64,000 nucleotides of DNA from Alitta virens (lineage: Eukaryota; Annelida; Polychaeta; Phyllodocida; Nereididae), in contig OW028580.1 of assembly GCA_932294295.1 (NCBI GenBank), forward strand, positions 32,744,136 through 32,808,135. The letters run 5' to 3'. A program made the position numbers and the translations under genes. The notes below the pieces were generated by a model. It saw only the letters and a program-made list of their open reading frames with translations, was not told the origin of the DNA and searched no databases. The stretch's first letter is position 1, and each line of letters opens with the position of its first letter. Of this stretch, positions 25,053-37,456 are shown piece by piece.

Positions 25053-28000
25053 TCATTTTGTTAGTTGAGTTATCTCTTCCATCTTTTCTTGTTCTGGGTG
25101 ATTTTCTTCGATGACACTTGATTCTGTGGTCGTTACGAAAATATAATCTCCGATGGGTTGATAAACTTTTGTCGGCTGGTATATTTCTGGTGTTTCGGTT
25201 GTCAATGGCGACATTTGTTCATCCTGTCGATCACTTTTTATTGCTTCTGGTACATCTAAATGTTCTTGTTCTGCATCTTTAATCACTTCCTCATCAATTT
25301 CTTTTGTCACTGAATTTATCGTCGGGTTTTGTGTGTCAATTGATGCGGATGTTTCTGTTTCCTCTGCATCATCAACCTTCCAATTTTCTTGGTCATTTAG
25401 TGATGCCAATTTCCTGTAGATGGCTCTTTCACCAAGAGCGATTAGAGTGTGACTCCCCAGATGGCGCCTGAAGTCACTTTTACGTGGCGTTGCAGGAAAG
25501 ACAAATGGATACTTGGCAGTACGACTGTAGGTGTTTTGTCTCTTAAATAACTTCTCGTTATCTGAAATTGGGAAGATATAATAGTTTAGTGTGCAAACTT
25601 AATTTGCAGTAGCGATTGACACTGAGCTGTTCGATTACTATTCAATGGGAAGTAAAAGTACCACCAGAGGTCACTGGCACCAAGGTAGATAAGCAGTTTG
25701 ATGATGTCATCTATCAGTGATGACATCATCCAATTGTGCTTTATCTGGTGCTCTCTGGTAGTTTTTCTCCCCATCATGGCAGCTTTGACAATTTGATAGA
25801 TCATTGAGAATATATTCAACAACACTTACGACATGCTTGTCTGCGGTAGTGAGTGCACGACTCCTTAGCATTTAACCCGTTACACTCCGATGTGGTCGAG
25901 TGCTTGAAGCATTTCTTCGTGACGTTATTGAAGTCCACTCCCATACACTCCTTGTCTTGGGCGCACAACTTTAAGCAGGTGAATTTGGTACAAGTGCAAA
26001 GCTCCTCTCCTCCTAAAACATGGAATCCCTCCCACACCTCTAGGAAGTTGTTCATTTGGTCTGAAATACGAAAATGCCAATTGATGTTATTGAATATGCT
26101 CATAGAGACCCTGAGTCCAACCAGAATGTCATCTGCTACTTAGCATTTCTGAGGATTATTGTTGCAGCTTTTCATTGTAGTTTTGAAATATGTATTAAAA
26201 TTGTATTATGTCTAATTTATGGCATTGTCTAGTCATAAAATAATTCGGTCTTCCTGTTGTTGTGTTTGTCTGTGTTTCCAAATGATTATATATATCACAA
26301 AGTAGAACGTTTCTAAAGTTTTTCCCCAGGTAATTGCATAGCTCTTTGATTTCTTGCTGGTGGTGTGAATGACTTTGTTCATCGTCAAAAACCTGAAACC
26401 TTGACCTCTCCAATTGCTAGCAATTTGTGACATTATTAGAGTGGTGTTTTGTTGAGATAATTAAATAGAGAAGTAGCCTTCTTAAAGCGGATATGATACG
26501 GCAAGGTTAATGTGTATTTCATTCGAGGGTAAACTGTATTTCATTCGTGGTTAATTTGTATTTCATTTGAGGTTAATGTGTATTTTATTCGAGGGTAAAC
26601 TATTTCATTCGTGGTTAGTGTGTATTTCATTCATGGTTAATGTGTATTTTATTCTACATTATTGTATTTCACTCGGTGAATGTGTATTTCACTTGAGGTG
26701 AATGTGTATTTCATTCGAGGTTGATGTGCATTTCATTTGAGGTTGATGTGTATTTCATTCGAGGTCAAGGGGGATTTCATTCGAGGCTAATGTGTATTTT
26801 ACTCGAGGTTAATGTATTTCACTCGAGGTTAATGTGTATTTCATTCGAGGTTAAATTGTATTTCATTCGAGGTTAATGTGTATCTGTGTATTTCATTCGA
26901 ACTCACCTTTGAAGAGAGGCACTCTTTTGTAGTGCACTACATCTTTCTTTGCTTTCATATTCGCTGCATAGGTGGCGCTGTTGTGCACCCAACATGTCTG
27001 ATCCGCTTTGTCGTAATCGACAGCCAAACAGGCTGGGTCTGCGAGGCATAGTCTTCGACATTGATCGCCTGTCACTCCTCCAGCCACCAGGGTGCCACCT
27101 TGGATGTTCGCTGAACACACCATGTATTTGAATCCTGTGATAATAATGTAAGGTCGTTAAGAAAAGTAGTGATATGAGGACAATGACATGAATATATTAT
27201 CAATAGTTTTCTGCTTCTGTACTGTTTGTTCTCAAATTCTGGAGATTGGTTTTGTTAGGATCACCTCAAAAATAGTTAGGTTGCTACTCTCCCATGGATG
27301 TATTCTTGGGTGTCACTCCATTTTATTCATTAACAAAACAAAAACTGTCAAAGACATTAATTTATGTTCTAATTAAATCATATTTTAATCATTGACCTTC
27401 TCAGCAGTAAAGAAGGTTAAATTATAGCTTGTTTCCCAAGCGGCCTTCAGCGGAAGGCCGTTGGGGAAACAGGCTAGTTAAATTATAGTCAGTGACCTAC
27501 CTTGCGGGACTGTTGTCAGTTGAGTCATGAAAAGAAGAAAAAATTACATTGTTAATACATTATATGATGCATAATTACAGATGATAATGTTGGTCAAATT
27601 AAATTGATTGATTGTGTATGAATGAGCAAATGATTTTATTGCTGCATACATGTATTACATTTGACGACATTTAGATTTGCCATGGAATGAAGTCTTCGAT
27701 AATTCAAGCTATATACAGTATTAGAATATTACTGATACTGTGAAATGTGGGGTTGGATGTTTTTCAGGATAGCACATTTTGATGTTGTGGGGAATGCGAG
27801 TTTCGTCAAATGGTCAAGTATTATATTTACATCAATATTCCCCTTTCTACAAATTCTAATTTATCTCTTGAAGGTTCCATACATTATTTATTATTAAAAT
27901 ATACCACAAGATATGTATAAGTAAAAGTTTCAATGAGGCAATTTTTCAACCAAGATGACTTTCGTGTAATTATTGAAAGAAAGTTTTCAGTGGGCAGGAT

Positions 28001-30377
28001 CGATTTCGTGCGGTCATGCTGGTCAAGTCTATTATTGTGCTGTACATTTTGTCATTGCTAGTGGTCATCTAGTGGTCAAACACTTCATCAGCTTGTATGA
28101 CCAACACATTCAACCAGCAGAGGCAGACTTAATGATGAGTTGACACGATAATGCCATCTATTAGGTCCATGTGTAAGTGACTCACCACAGGAATAAAACT
28201 TGAAGTGAATGACATCTTTCTTAGGATGAAGAGGTTTACAAGCCGTGTCCAAATAATGATGGAAGCACCATCGCCCAAGTCTGTCAAAATCTGCCGCCAA
28301 ACACTTTCCTTTGCACTCGTCAAAACACGCCGTTTCGTTGTCAATCTTTTCTCGTAACATTCCGCCAAAGACATGAAATCCTTCTGCTACTACAACTGAA
28401 ACAAGTAGAAAAAGACTTCGATGAAATTGTTTATTATATAGTGTATACAGATACTAGATGGGGGCCTTAATTCTGTGTGTTTGTTGGCTCACTTCACCCA
28501 CCTACTGCCTAACGAATCTCCCAACCCATGGGTTCTAGTTAATTTCCCACAACAGTGAGCTCAGTGTCTCTGTGACATCAATCCATTCATGTTTCACTGT
28601 ACACTTGACAGATTTTTCAAATTTTCGCTGAATCATCAGAAACTTGAGTAATGAATATTCAATATAAAATTTGCCATGCATAACGTCAGTGAATCATCAG
28701 AAACTGAGAAACTTGAGTAATGAATATTCAATATAAAATTTGCCATGCATAACGTCAGTGAATCATCAGAAACTGAGAAACTTGAGTAATGAATATTCAA
28801 TATAAAATTTGCCATGCATAATGTCGCTGAATCATCAGAAACTGAGAAACTTGAGTAATGAATATTCAATATAAAATTTGCCATGCATAATGTCAGTGCA
28901 AGAACTTGCCTTAGAGGGCTGCTCTATCTATCTATCTATCTATCTATGTCAATAATAATGCTACTTGGTCTGAAGCTAAGTCAGCTTATATGACCACCTG
29001 TAAGAGGTAGTTGGAGTTACACATTTACCCCATGGGTGGGGTTCTTTTACTTGCCTTGCACAGACACTGAGTACAAATTTTGTGCTGTGAAGATTCAATT
29101 TTACGTTCTTGTTTTCTGCTTTTTTAAAAATGAAATACGACACAATATATTATCGTTAACACATACCTCCATCCTCATGAAATCGCTCCTGCATCTGAAG
29201 CGGAAGAGCCACACACTGCTCACTTTGTCTTGTTCTAGAAACAACAGGTCTTTGTTGGTGAGTGTGTGTAATTATCGGTCTTTGTTGGTGGTTTGACATT
29301 CCCAGGAGACTTTGAAATATGTCCGCAGGAAGCTTTTCGACTCGCCCTCCCGAGTTGTCAATGATGCCTGATGGGGCGGGAGGTCGGATTAAAGTTTCGA
29401 TCACAGGGCGTTGAGGCTTCTGACTCGCCCTTGGGCAACTGTAAAAGGAATGAATTTTGTCATTTATTTGCTTCTTTCAGTTGCTTTCAAGAATATTTGG
29501 ATTGGGTAATACTGAATGTTTGCTAGGATTGGGGCATCACAGATTCACAGGAAATGAGGTGTTCTGGTAATTGTATTTGTCCATGTATCAATTTGGCTAC
29601 CTGCTAGTATGCATCAAACATTCCTATATTTTGTTAAAATGTGAAGGTCGCTTTTGTAAAACCAAAACCCATTTTGTACACGCTTGCTTGATTCAGTTTG
29701 CTTGAACAAAGTTCTTTTAAACCAGTCCTCACCTTATCACGGTTGTGTTGAGCCCGTTACTTCCGAACAGATCATTCGTCCTCTGGTTTGGCTCTTTGTC
29801 GATGCTACAGACTTCATGCAAGCGTATTCCAATAGCATTCGCTGGGACTCTGGTGTTATTGCGGCAAGGGAAGGCGCCATATTGGATTCCGTGAACGCAG
29901 AGCCAATAGTGGCACTCATCACTGTCGTCTGCTATGTACTCAACTGGGATTGCTTGGTCGCAAAATGCTGGAAAAAGTTTGGAATTTAGGAATCAAAGAA
30001 TGAGTTAATATCATGTTAGTTTGAATTATATTATTTCCATTGTGATAATTATAAGGAAACCATGGATAGAGATGGCAACACATGGTAACCATTTTGGTTA
30101 GGGTTGTCATAGACATCATTACATCTGCTTCTGGCATCTCACATGAAAACCCCATTTTCATTATAAATGTAATTATTAGGAAGCTGGATAGCAATGGCAG
30201 TAGTAATTAGGTCAGGGTTTCAAGCCTTGTCATCTCATTATTATATCTGCCTCTAGCATCTCATGATAACCGAACCAAGTGTCTGACCATGTAGGTATTA
30301 TAGATCTGACCAAACTTCTGGAAAATGCTAGACAGCTAGACGGACAGACAGCATGGCAGACAGTGCAACAACTAGAC

Positions 30378-30408
<31 letters not shown>

Positions 30409-33400
30409 CAGTGCTCCTGAATAAACTCTAGGGTTAAAAAAATTGACCAAAAATTCTGTTAATGCATGATTTTAGTTTATGGTCTAACCTTCATCTTAGT
30501 GCAAAAGTAAAAAAAAAATCTGTTGGGAAAATTTTAACATATTTCCATTTTAAGTTTTTGGTTTATCACACCCCAGAGTACTTTATGGTAACTTGGTTTA
30601 GGAAGCTGAAACTGAATGTTTACTCCATAAGATGAAGGATATGCTCAGATAATCATTAAAATACGCTGTAATACCGTTATCAAGAAATCAGTCTGGACAA
30701 TTAAGAGATATGATAAAATAAATATTATGGTTTATCACACCCATATAATAAGCATATTTCATGTCAAATTGCATTGTAAAGTTGATTTTATCATTACGGC
30801 TGACAAAAATCTATCGTTTAGAGGGGTTAGCCCTACTTCCTTGCAAAGTAGCAAGACTTTATCAACAATGTTGCTTATTTAATGAAATAAAAAAAAGTTA
30901 AAAAATGCAGTACTTAATATATACCACACATGGGTATCTATTTCCTTGTTCTAGCATCCATTATGCTGACTCTAAGAAGTCATTTCTATTATTGTTTGGC
31001 CAAGAAAGAGTAGTTAATAAATTAAGTTTGATAATATAATAAATATTCATATTTATTGAATTATTGTATATTTATAACACACAGTATCCAGTTCTTAGTG
31101 CTGTTCAATAGCCCTTTACAAGATAAAGTAACGGATAAAATTTGAATTAAGATTTAACATAATAAAACTTCTTTGTGAAGACACATTTGTGATTTTTAAC
31201 TTAGGTATTTTCCCAAAAGATATTATTTGGTAATGTCATGCAGCATCCTGGCTCCATTGAAATCTCAAACCATCACTGGTTGATCTATGTCCGTGATTGG
31301 TGCAAGGTCAAGGAATAAGATATCCACATATGACCATATAAAAACTACCCAAGGAACAATTTTATGATAAAATGAGCTAAATTAATGAAACTATTTGCTT
31401 ATTTTAAAGGTATTGAGGCTAACCCCTCTAAACAATATAGTATTATCAGCTGTAATGATAAAAATCAACTTTGCAATGTAATATGACATGAAATGTGTTT
31501 ATTACACGGGTGTGATAAACCAAAATATTTACTTTATCATATCTCTTATATGTCCAGATAGATTTCTTCATAACTGGTTTTTAATGATTGTCTAAGCATA
31601 TACTTCCATTTTCTGGAGTAAAAATTACGTTTCAGCTTCCTAAACCCAGTTACCAGCTGGTTACCCTATAGTACTCTGGGGTGTGATAAACCAAAAACTT
31701 AAAATTAAAATATCTTAATATTTTCCCATAACCAATTTTTTTACTTTTTGGACTAGGATGAAGGTTAGACCATATACTAAAATCGTGCATTAACAGAATT
31801 GTTGGTTTTTTAACCCTGGAGTTTATTAAGGAGCACTGTGTTTATTAAGGAGCACTGTGTTTATTAAGGAGCACTGTGTAGATAGATAAATAGATAAATA
31901 GATAGATGTGTAATTTGGTTTTAGATGGTGGGTGCTAACTGACAGATCTGAATCTTTCAACCCTTAGGTTCTAGTTTACATTTATCAATCAGTTTTATGC
32001 TCAAACTCAGCCTCTCCCCTTATATGGCAAAGTGACATATATCATGAAAAGTATGCTGTCCTTGTCTCATATTACAGATGAAGTTCTGGATATTTATTTT
32101 ACTTGTTTTATAATTAATACCATTGTTGATGAAGTATTTATTCTTCCTAGCTAAGCAGCAGCAAAGATATTTTCATGTTGAGGTGATCCTTAGGTCCCCC
32201 TGCCACCCCCCCCCCCCTCCCCTCCAACTCGTAGCATTGACGTAGCATTGACGATTGATGGGCCACTATGCAATGTACACCTTATAGCTTTCCTGTCTAT
32301 GTCTTAAATGAAGTATCATATCTATCAACATTTCAGTCCAATGGTGCTAAGACTCGATTTTGGTATGCTCTACATAACAAAAACTATACATGAATTCATG
32401 GAGACAAGAGTACTTGTCTCCATGATGAATTGAACTTTGATCATGGAGACTCTTGTCTCCATGCAGTGTTGAGACCGAATGAATTTCTCAAGGGAAAGAC
32501 AGGAACGTCAGGATAGAATTAATAGAAATATATAATGCAAATAAATAAATTAATGCATCTTCAAACCACATTCCACATCTATATTTGATGACCTCCATTG
32601 TACGTTATCATTGACCCTGCTATTATCATTGACCCTGCTAAAAATAGCCTCCCCCCCCCCCAGGGGGGGGGGGGGGGAGGCTATTGGTTTGGTGAAGACA
32701 AACTTTTCATACGACCATTATTGCAACATAAGGAAAACTTTTTGGCCAGCCGCCTCGTATTAGCAGGTGGCTTGTGTATGAATGAAAAATTAGTCAACAT
32801 GTCATTGAGTGAAAGACTTATTGTAATTTAGCTGGTCTCACATTCAGGGCTCGACACCAAGGATTTTAACCTGCCTGTCCATGGGACAGGTAGTTATTAT
32901 ATTTTACCTGTCCCACCAGACATGTATATGTAAATATAATAGACTAATGCCTGTAAAACTGCTTTATCAACTGACTACATATTAGTTGATTTTGCCTTCT
33001 GAGATATGTCCAATGTTATTGATTTGCTCTAACATCTATTGATTATTGTCCTTATGAAAGAATACATTTTAGTGACATAAAGAAGTCACAAAAGAAATGT
33101 GTCCAACACATGATCAATATATTTTTAATTTTTTGTGCTTATTAGTCTCTCTAACTTCGTCATTCTTGCTTGTGAGCAGCCAATGTGTATTAGATATGGC
33201 ATAAATTGCATTGCTGAATTTTACTCCTAAAGTTGTTAATGTTTGATGTCCAAATTTATGATTTCAATTGGCTCTCCTACTGCCCCAGTGCTCAATTAAG
33301 AAATTATAGATAACTACCTGTTATCAGTTTCTCCCAAAATGCGGCGCTACGATCTGGTGCAAAGCACCAGCCTTTCTCATAAACGTTTTGCTGCTCCCCT

Positions 33401-35829
33401 GAAATCGGGGAGGGAAATGCTTCTGCGTGTCGTTTTCACACAAAGTAGTGCGATTACCACGCCTAAATTCTTTCCAAGAAGCCACTCGCTGTGAAACTGG
33501 TTCGGACAATTTCTTTTGGCTAAAACTATAATGATGTCATGAAATTTAATAACTTTACTGTGGAATTCCACCTATTGCAGAAGGTACTATTTTCGTGAAT
33601 GTCAATGAACAAGCATTGTAACGGAGTTGCGACGTCTTTTCAACAATCTTTTACCCATAGTATCCGGCAATGTGTTGAGTCAGTTCGTAGAAAGACCTGT
33701 GCTACGCATCGGACAAGCGCCGTCTTTCGGTTAGAAAATTTCCTGTTATACCATGGTCAGCTAACTGTTTGCTATCTTTCAAATGATGATAACACCTCTA
33801 TAATGATAATAATGGAAGACATTTTTATTGAATCTTTTCAGGGGATTTCAGTGGGCCTATTTCTCATCATTTCAATTTCTTTTGTGATGTCATTCTGCCT
33901 TGCACTGAAACCCTGAATATAGCCCCTTCACAACATCAACAGCATCACCCCTGCATCACTGGTATAGATGGAGCTGTAGGTGGGTTGCTTAAACTCTTCC
34001 AAGGTGAAGATAGAAACTTCTCATTATAGTGCCTAGCAGAAAAGTAGTTACATTGGCAAACAGAGCAATTTTTTTCAGTCTTTCGAAGTGCTTTTGGAAA
34101 GTTGTTTTCACTGGTTTAAAACGAAACAAAGTTGATTACATCATGCACATATGAGGACCAACTCACTGTGTAACCACGATTATACCCAAATTAGTCCCTT
34201 TTCTATTGTTCTTTGCCGGGATATAACTGGCCAGTTTGGCATGTTATCTCCCGGCTTTGGAGCAGTAATATCATTCATGAACAACTGCTAACATAGGGAT
34301 TAGCAAAAACACACAAACACAAACAATGTGAATGCAGAATTAATCCCTTAAGGTCTGCTTAGTTTTAAAAGCACAACAAAGAGTAAATCCTCTTTAGGAT
34401 TGTTTGCCTTAGCATTTGTTGTTTCTTGTTTGCTGTTGTTGTTGCATAGTTTCAACTATATCACAATCTTCGCAAAATCAAATCATCCATGAAAATAGTC
34501 CAACAATTACAGCTAAATATGGCATAAATTGCGAAAAAGCCACTATTGAATGCACATTGGGTATAAGTCAGTTCGCCTTGGGATATAACTGCCCACATTG
34601 GAATGTTATATCCTGAGTATAAGGTGTATAACTATTACATATTCTAGGCACTCTAATGAATACAGATATGAGGCAATGTGTGGTTATAAGATTCACTCAC
34701 TGCATTATCAGTGGAATAGAATTGCTCCATTCTGATGTTTTCAAGTTGTTTTATTAAACTTTAATGCAAGACTAATTGAGTACTTTCCATACTGTAAGGT
34801 TGTCTAATTCAAACCACCAACTTGCATCTCCCAGGGCCTATATCTTTAACCATGGCTGTGATGCCTAGTCTTTTCACTGAACTGCCCTGAATTCAGCAGG
34901 ACGTAAGTCTTTCCTCTCCTCTCCTTACTCATTTTGCTTTTCAGACACAGTAGATAATAACTAACTGATTCCAAATATATCTTTCTCAGAAAAATAACAA
35001 ACATCAACTAAATGATAAAGTGTCAAATATACATTAAAATGCACTAAAAATACTGCTGCTAGGATGCACTTTTCTTCAGCCAATCACAGCCAAGGGCGGG
35101 AACTTTTTCAGCCAATAGAATTGCAGTATTCAGTTTTAGCCACCTGGTGGAATTACAGAGAACCTTCTGTGAAAATCCACTATTAGTTCGAGACTGGTAT
35201 AGAGTTTGCTTTATTTTCTTAACTAAAACTTCATATAGCTGTTCATATTTTTTGTCAAGCCGTCTCCAATCACCAGGCGGCTTGTATATCAATGGAGATC
35301 AATCCGGAATAAGGAATGATGGAGATAACTGCTATATCTTTAAGTATGTTGGAAAATATAATAGTCTTTTTATTTCTATGACTCTGAACTTTGACTCTCA
35401 CACTGTAGCCCTACGCCTGTAAATTACCAATGTCATCAACTCACTGTTTGCCATCTTATCTCAACATTCCCTGTCAATGACTGATAATGGTGCCACTGTT
35501 TGAGAAAGGGTAGACTCAGTCAAGCTTTAAGTTATATAAGATTATTTGTAAATGATATTAGTGACAGTTCCATATAGTGTAAATCTAAGTCGCATCCTTT
35601 TGGTGGAATTTACAATGAGAAAAACAACCAACAGTAATTAAAGTTATTATTCAAATTTTCAGAGAAGTATCATCAAAAGGGCTAAAATTTCATTAAATAA
35701 GTGAGAGAAAAAAAAAAAGGTTTTTGAAAAAGGTTAATACTGACGTTTGACCGGGAAAGCCCTGCAGCTGGAGGCGAGTAGTAGCAGTGACATCCACCAG
35801 ATGTCTCTGGCTGTCTGCTGTCTTCTCAT
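25053..35829 (-). CDS. Secreted modular protein: chitin-binding-like module plus three PAN/apple-like modules
   Basis: Seven coding exons (minus): 35829-35745, 29967-29733, 29438-29167, 28395-28186, 27134-26907, 26060-25830, 25561-25053; phases agree; 589 aa. Residues 1-24 are a signal peptide (MRRQQTARDIWWMSLLLLAS). Residues 29-106 have a type-2 chitin-binding/peritrophin-like Cys spacing (FCDQAIPVEY, DSDECHYWLCVHG, PCRN). Next comes a Gln/Pro/His-rich linker (107-197), then three modules, one per exon (198-267, 268-343, 344-420), each with GFHV.GG or equivalent, CxxxC, C(L/M)(A/G)(A/V)D(F/Y)(D/N) and W/KCF/WxH cores typical of PAN/apple folds. The tail (421-589) is acidic and Thr-rich. The three module exons are all bounded by phase-1 introns, as expected for exon shuffling. 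Likely extracellular binding to glycans or proteins. The first exon sits 5.8 kb upstream and is inferred from phase and signal peptide; its donor (GTCAGT) is moderate. Confidence 0.72.
26505..26898. repeat. Minisatellite, about 22-bp unit, roughly 17 copies
   Basis: Variants of TGTGTATTTCATTCGAGGTTAA in tandem, in the intron between the second and third PAN exons, reaching to within 10 bases of the exon at 26907. Confidence 0.9.
27416..27488. repeat. Short hairpin flanked by 12-bp direct repeats
   Basis: An imperfect palindrome (27427-27475) with stems AGC.TGTTTCCC.AA(G/C)CGGCCTTC is flanked on both sides by GTTAAATTATAG (27416-27427, 27477-27488). The direct repeats look like a target duplication around a tiny hairpin insertion. 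Confidence 0.7.
28631..28898. repeat. Tandem repeat, 69-bp unit, four copies
   Basis: Copies start at 28631 (61 bp, 8-bp deletion), 28692, 28761 and 28830, nearly identical. Each contains AATCATCAGAAACTGAGAAA and TTTGCCATGCATAA. In the intron between the linker exon and the first PAN exon. The apparent minus-strand ORF is just the array read in frame (69 is divisible by 3). Confidence 0.95.
28922..28946. repeat. (TATC)n microsatellite
   Basis: About six CTAT/TATC units directly before dispersed repeat copy 2. Confidence 0.9.
28970..29072 (+). repeat. Dispersed repeat copy 2 (unnamed family)
   Basis: Matches 3090-3215 on the same strand: AAGTCAGCTTATA, ACACATTTACCCCATGGGTGGG, TTACTTGCCTTGCACA. 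A shortened middle. Confidence 0.6.
30378..30407. repeat. (GATA)n microsatellite, left flank of long inverted-repeat element
   Basis: Seven or so TAGA/GATA units ending directly at the inverted-repeat element. A matching interrupted TAGATAGATAAATAGATAAA array follows the element at 31879-31907. Confidence 0.9.
30408..31878. mobile_element. 1.47 kb element with very long (over 400 bp) terminal inverted repeats
   Basis: The left arm (about 30408-30845) and right arm (about 31400-31878) are inverted copies of each other, seen as matching blocks from the ends inward: ACAGTGCTCCT.AATAAACTC, GGTTTATCACACCC, AGGAAGCTGAAAC, TATGATAAA, GAGGGGTTAGCC. The unique centre (about 550 bp) has no long ORF. 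At the right end a 19-bp unit, TTTATTAAGGAGCACTGTG, is repeated three times (31822-31878). The element sits inside a GATA microsatellite. Nonautonomous foldback or long-TIR transposon; superfamily unknown. Confidence 0.85.
32396..32464. repeat. Two adjacent perfect hairpins of the CATGGAGAC family
   Basis: CATGGAGACAAG..CTTGTCTCCATG (32398-32425) and CATGGAGAC..GTCTCCATG (32443-32464). A related pair, with CATGGAGTCAC/GTGACTCCATG, lies at 63198-63260. Confidence 0.8.
32643..32685. repeat. Poly-C/poly-G palindrome
   Basis: AATAGCCT, then C11, A, G15 and AGGCTATT form a near-perfect inverted repeat of 43 bases. It can form a stem or a G-quadruplex; the run lengths are prone to sequencing error. 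Confidence 0.85.
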
Positions 35830-37456
35830 GTCGTCTGCTCCTCAGCACCTTTCTTCAAGTTTCGTAAAAATCCTTCAATTTGATGAAAGTTCCTACAAAT
35901 TAGGTAATCCAACAACTAGTGTGGACTCCCAGCCACAGGTAGCCATGGGTCTGTCCCTCTCACTTATCGTGTCACGCAAAATTGTCATTCACTAAATTTT
36001 ATGTGTTGTCAATGGTTTCATTTAATGGCACGTGATTTTTATGACTCTACAGAATATCACAGAACACGAGCCAAACAAGAGATGGAATGCAATATCATAT
36101 CATCATATCATATCATATCATATCAAGATAGTGTATTATCTAAAGTCATGTCATATGTCATATCGCATATATATATACATCATATTCATATTCTTTTTAC
36201 CATGTAATTTTCTAAGCCATGCATAAATCAGTTCAATAAGTACAATTTTTAGGTCCATCAGTTTGCATACTTAGGCATATATATAATAAATATAATATAT
36301 ATATATGTGTGTGTTACTGTTACAACTATATATAACACGTATATATTCCTATTTATAAATTCAGCCATTTAATTGGCTTACCCTTAGCAGAATAATTTGA
36401 GGTGAAGATATGGGAGGTTCAGTTCTCATGAACTTTTCTTTTTCTCTTTCCAACACTTGGAACCCTCAGGTATCCATAATTCATATTCATATATATTATG
36501 TATTCCACTTGTCCCTCAAGGCATAATCAATCCATGCTAATTACACTTTTTTTTTGTAAAGATTAGACTTGTCGTTGTCATGGCTACTGAGAAATGTCAC
36601 TAAGATCATTTTATGAATTGAATTGACTTTATTACAACATTAAATTAAACATGTATATATACAATGTATTACAATGTCATTTGTAGGTAAGTCTTAAAAC
36701 AATATTATGCATGCCCATCTTGTTAAATATACAATATTATACATATATATGTGTAATGTGTACATATTTATAATGTATAGGACCTGCTAATAAATATATC
36801 ATTGTCCACTAAATTAGAAGTAACATTAAAAAAATCGGCTGAACATAATAAATAAGCAATATGATAATATACAGCACTCTGACTAGGTTACATAATAGTC
36901 ACAACATAGGCCTACATATATACGAGTCAATGAAATTCAAACCAGTAAATGAAAAATACCAATGATAATGTATCATAATATTATGATGTATGGAGGGTCT
37001 TTGTTTAAAATAATAAGGCAGCATCTTGATGTGTACAATGTCCGTGTATCCAAGTTTTATTTCATATAGTTACCAGTTTATCGTTAGGCCTGTAACTTAT
37101 ATATGTCAGGAGTATATAGGCCCAAAGTTTGTAATTTTCAATATGGATTAAAGATGTTATACTTGAGAGCTCTGGGAATGGAGTAATGCCTCTTCCTGGC
37201 TGATAGAACTTTGGGGAATGACGTCACAAAGAAACAATTTGAATATATTTCTTAGTAGTTCGGGTGCTTAACACTAGGAATTTAAGGGAATTTGTAGTTG
37301 TTCCTGTTAATCTGTGGTCTGTGAGCTTCTGTTATGGCTGAATGATCTTAAAGTCACTTTGACAAAATTAGATACTTAATTTTAGCTTCTGAAGTGCCAT
37401 GCAACTTGATGCAAGTACCACAGGTCCTGTTACTCCTGTATAGGTCATTTAATGAA
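35830..37456. other. Intergenic: PAN-gene promoter side and 3' UTR of the membrane-protein gene
   Basis: No exon supported. Holds a (TCATA)n run near 36096-36126, TA-rich microsatellites near 36295-36310 and AT-rich sequence. TTTATT motifs at 36626 and 37053 would be AATAAA signals for the minus-strand gene ending at 37457. Confidence 0.5.

Larger units (their letters stand above)
29968..35744. other. Large first intron of the PAN-domain gene
   Basis: 5.8 kb with no convincing exon. Contents: a GATA-flanked element with long inverted repeats (30408-31878), a C-run (32200-32220), paired hairpins (32396-32464), a C/G hairpin (32643-32685), a start of a hAT-like end (32846), and two TATAAC-stem hairpins (34219-34257, 34580-34616). 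A higher-GC patch at 33324-33520 is open on the minus strand but has no recognisable homology; it could hold a 5' non-coding or unassigned exon. Confidence 0.5.

Noticed and set aside
26505..26898. CRISPR-like array of short repeats
   Set aside because: Repeats are directly adjacent without unique spacers and the genome is eukaryotic; it is a minisatellite.
28636..28884. Minus-strand ORF with four near-identical peptide repeats
   Set aside because: It is the 69-bp tandem array translated; no splice sites or homology.
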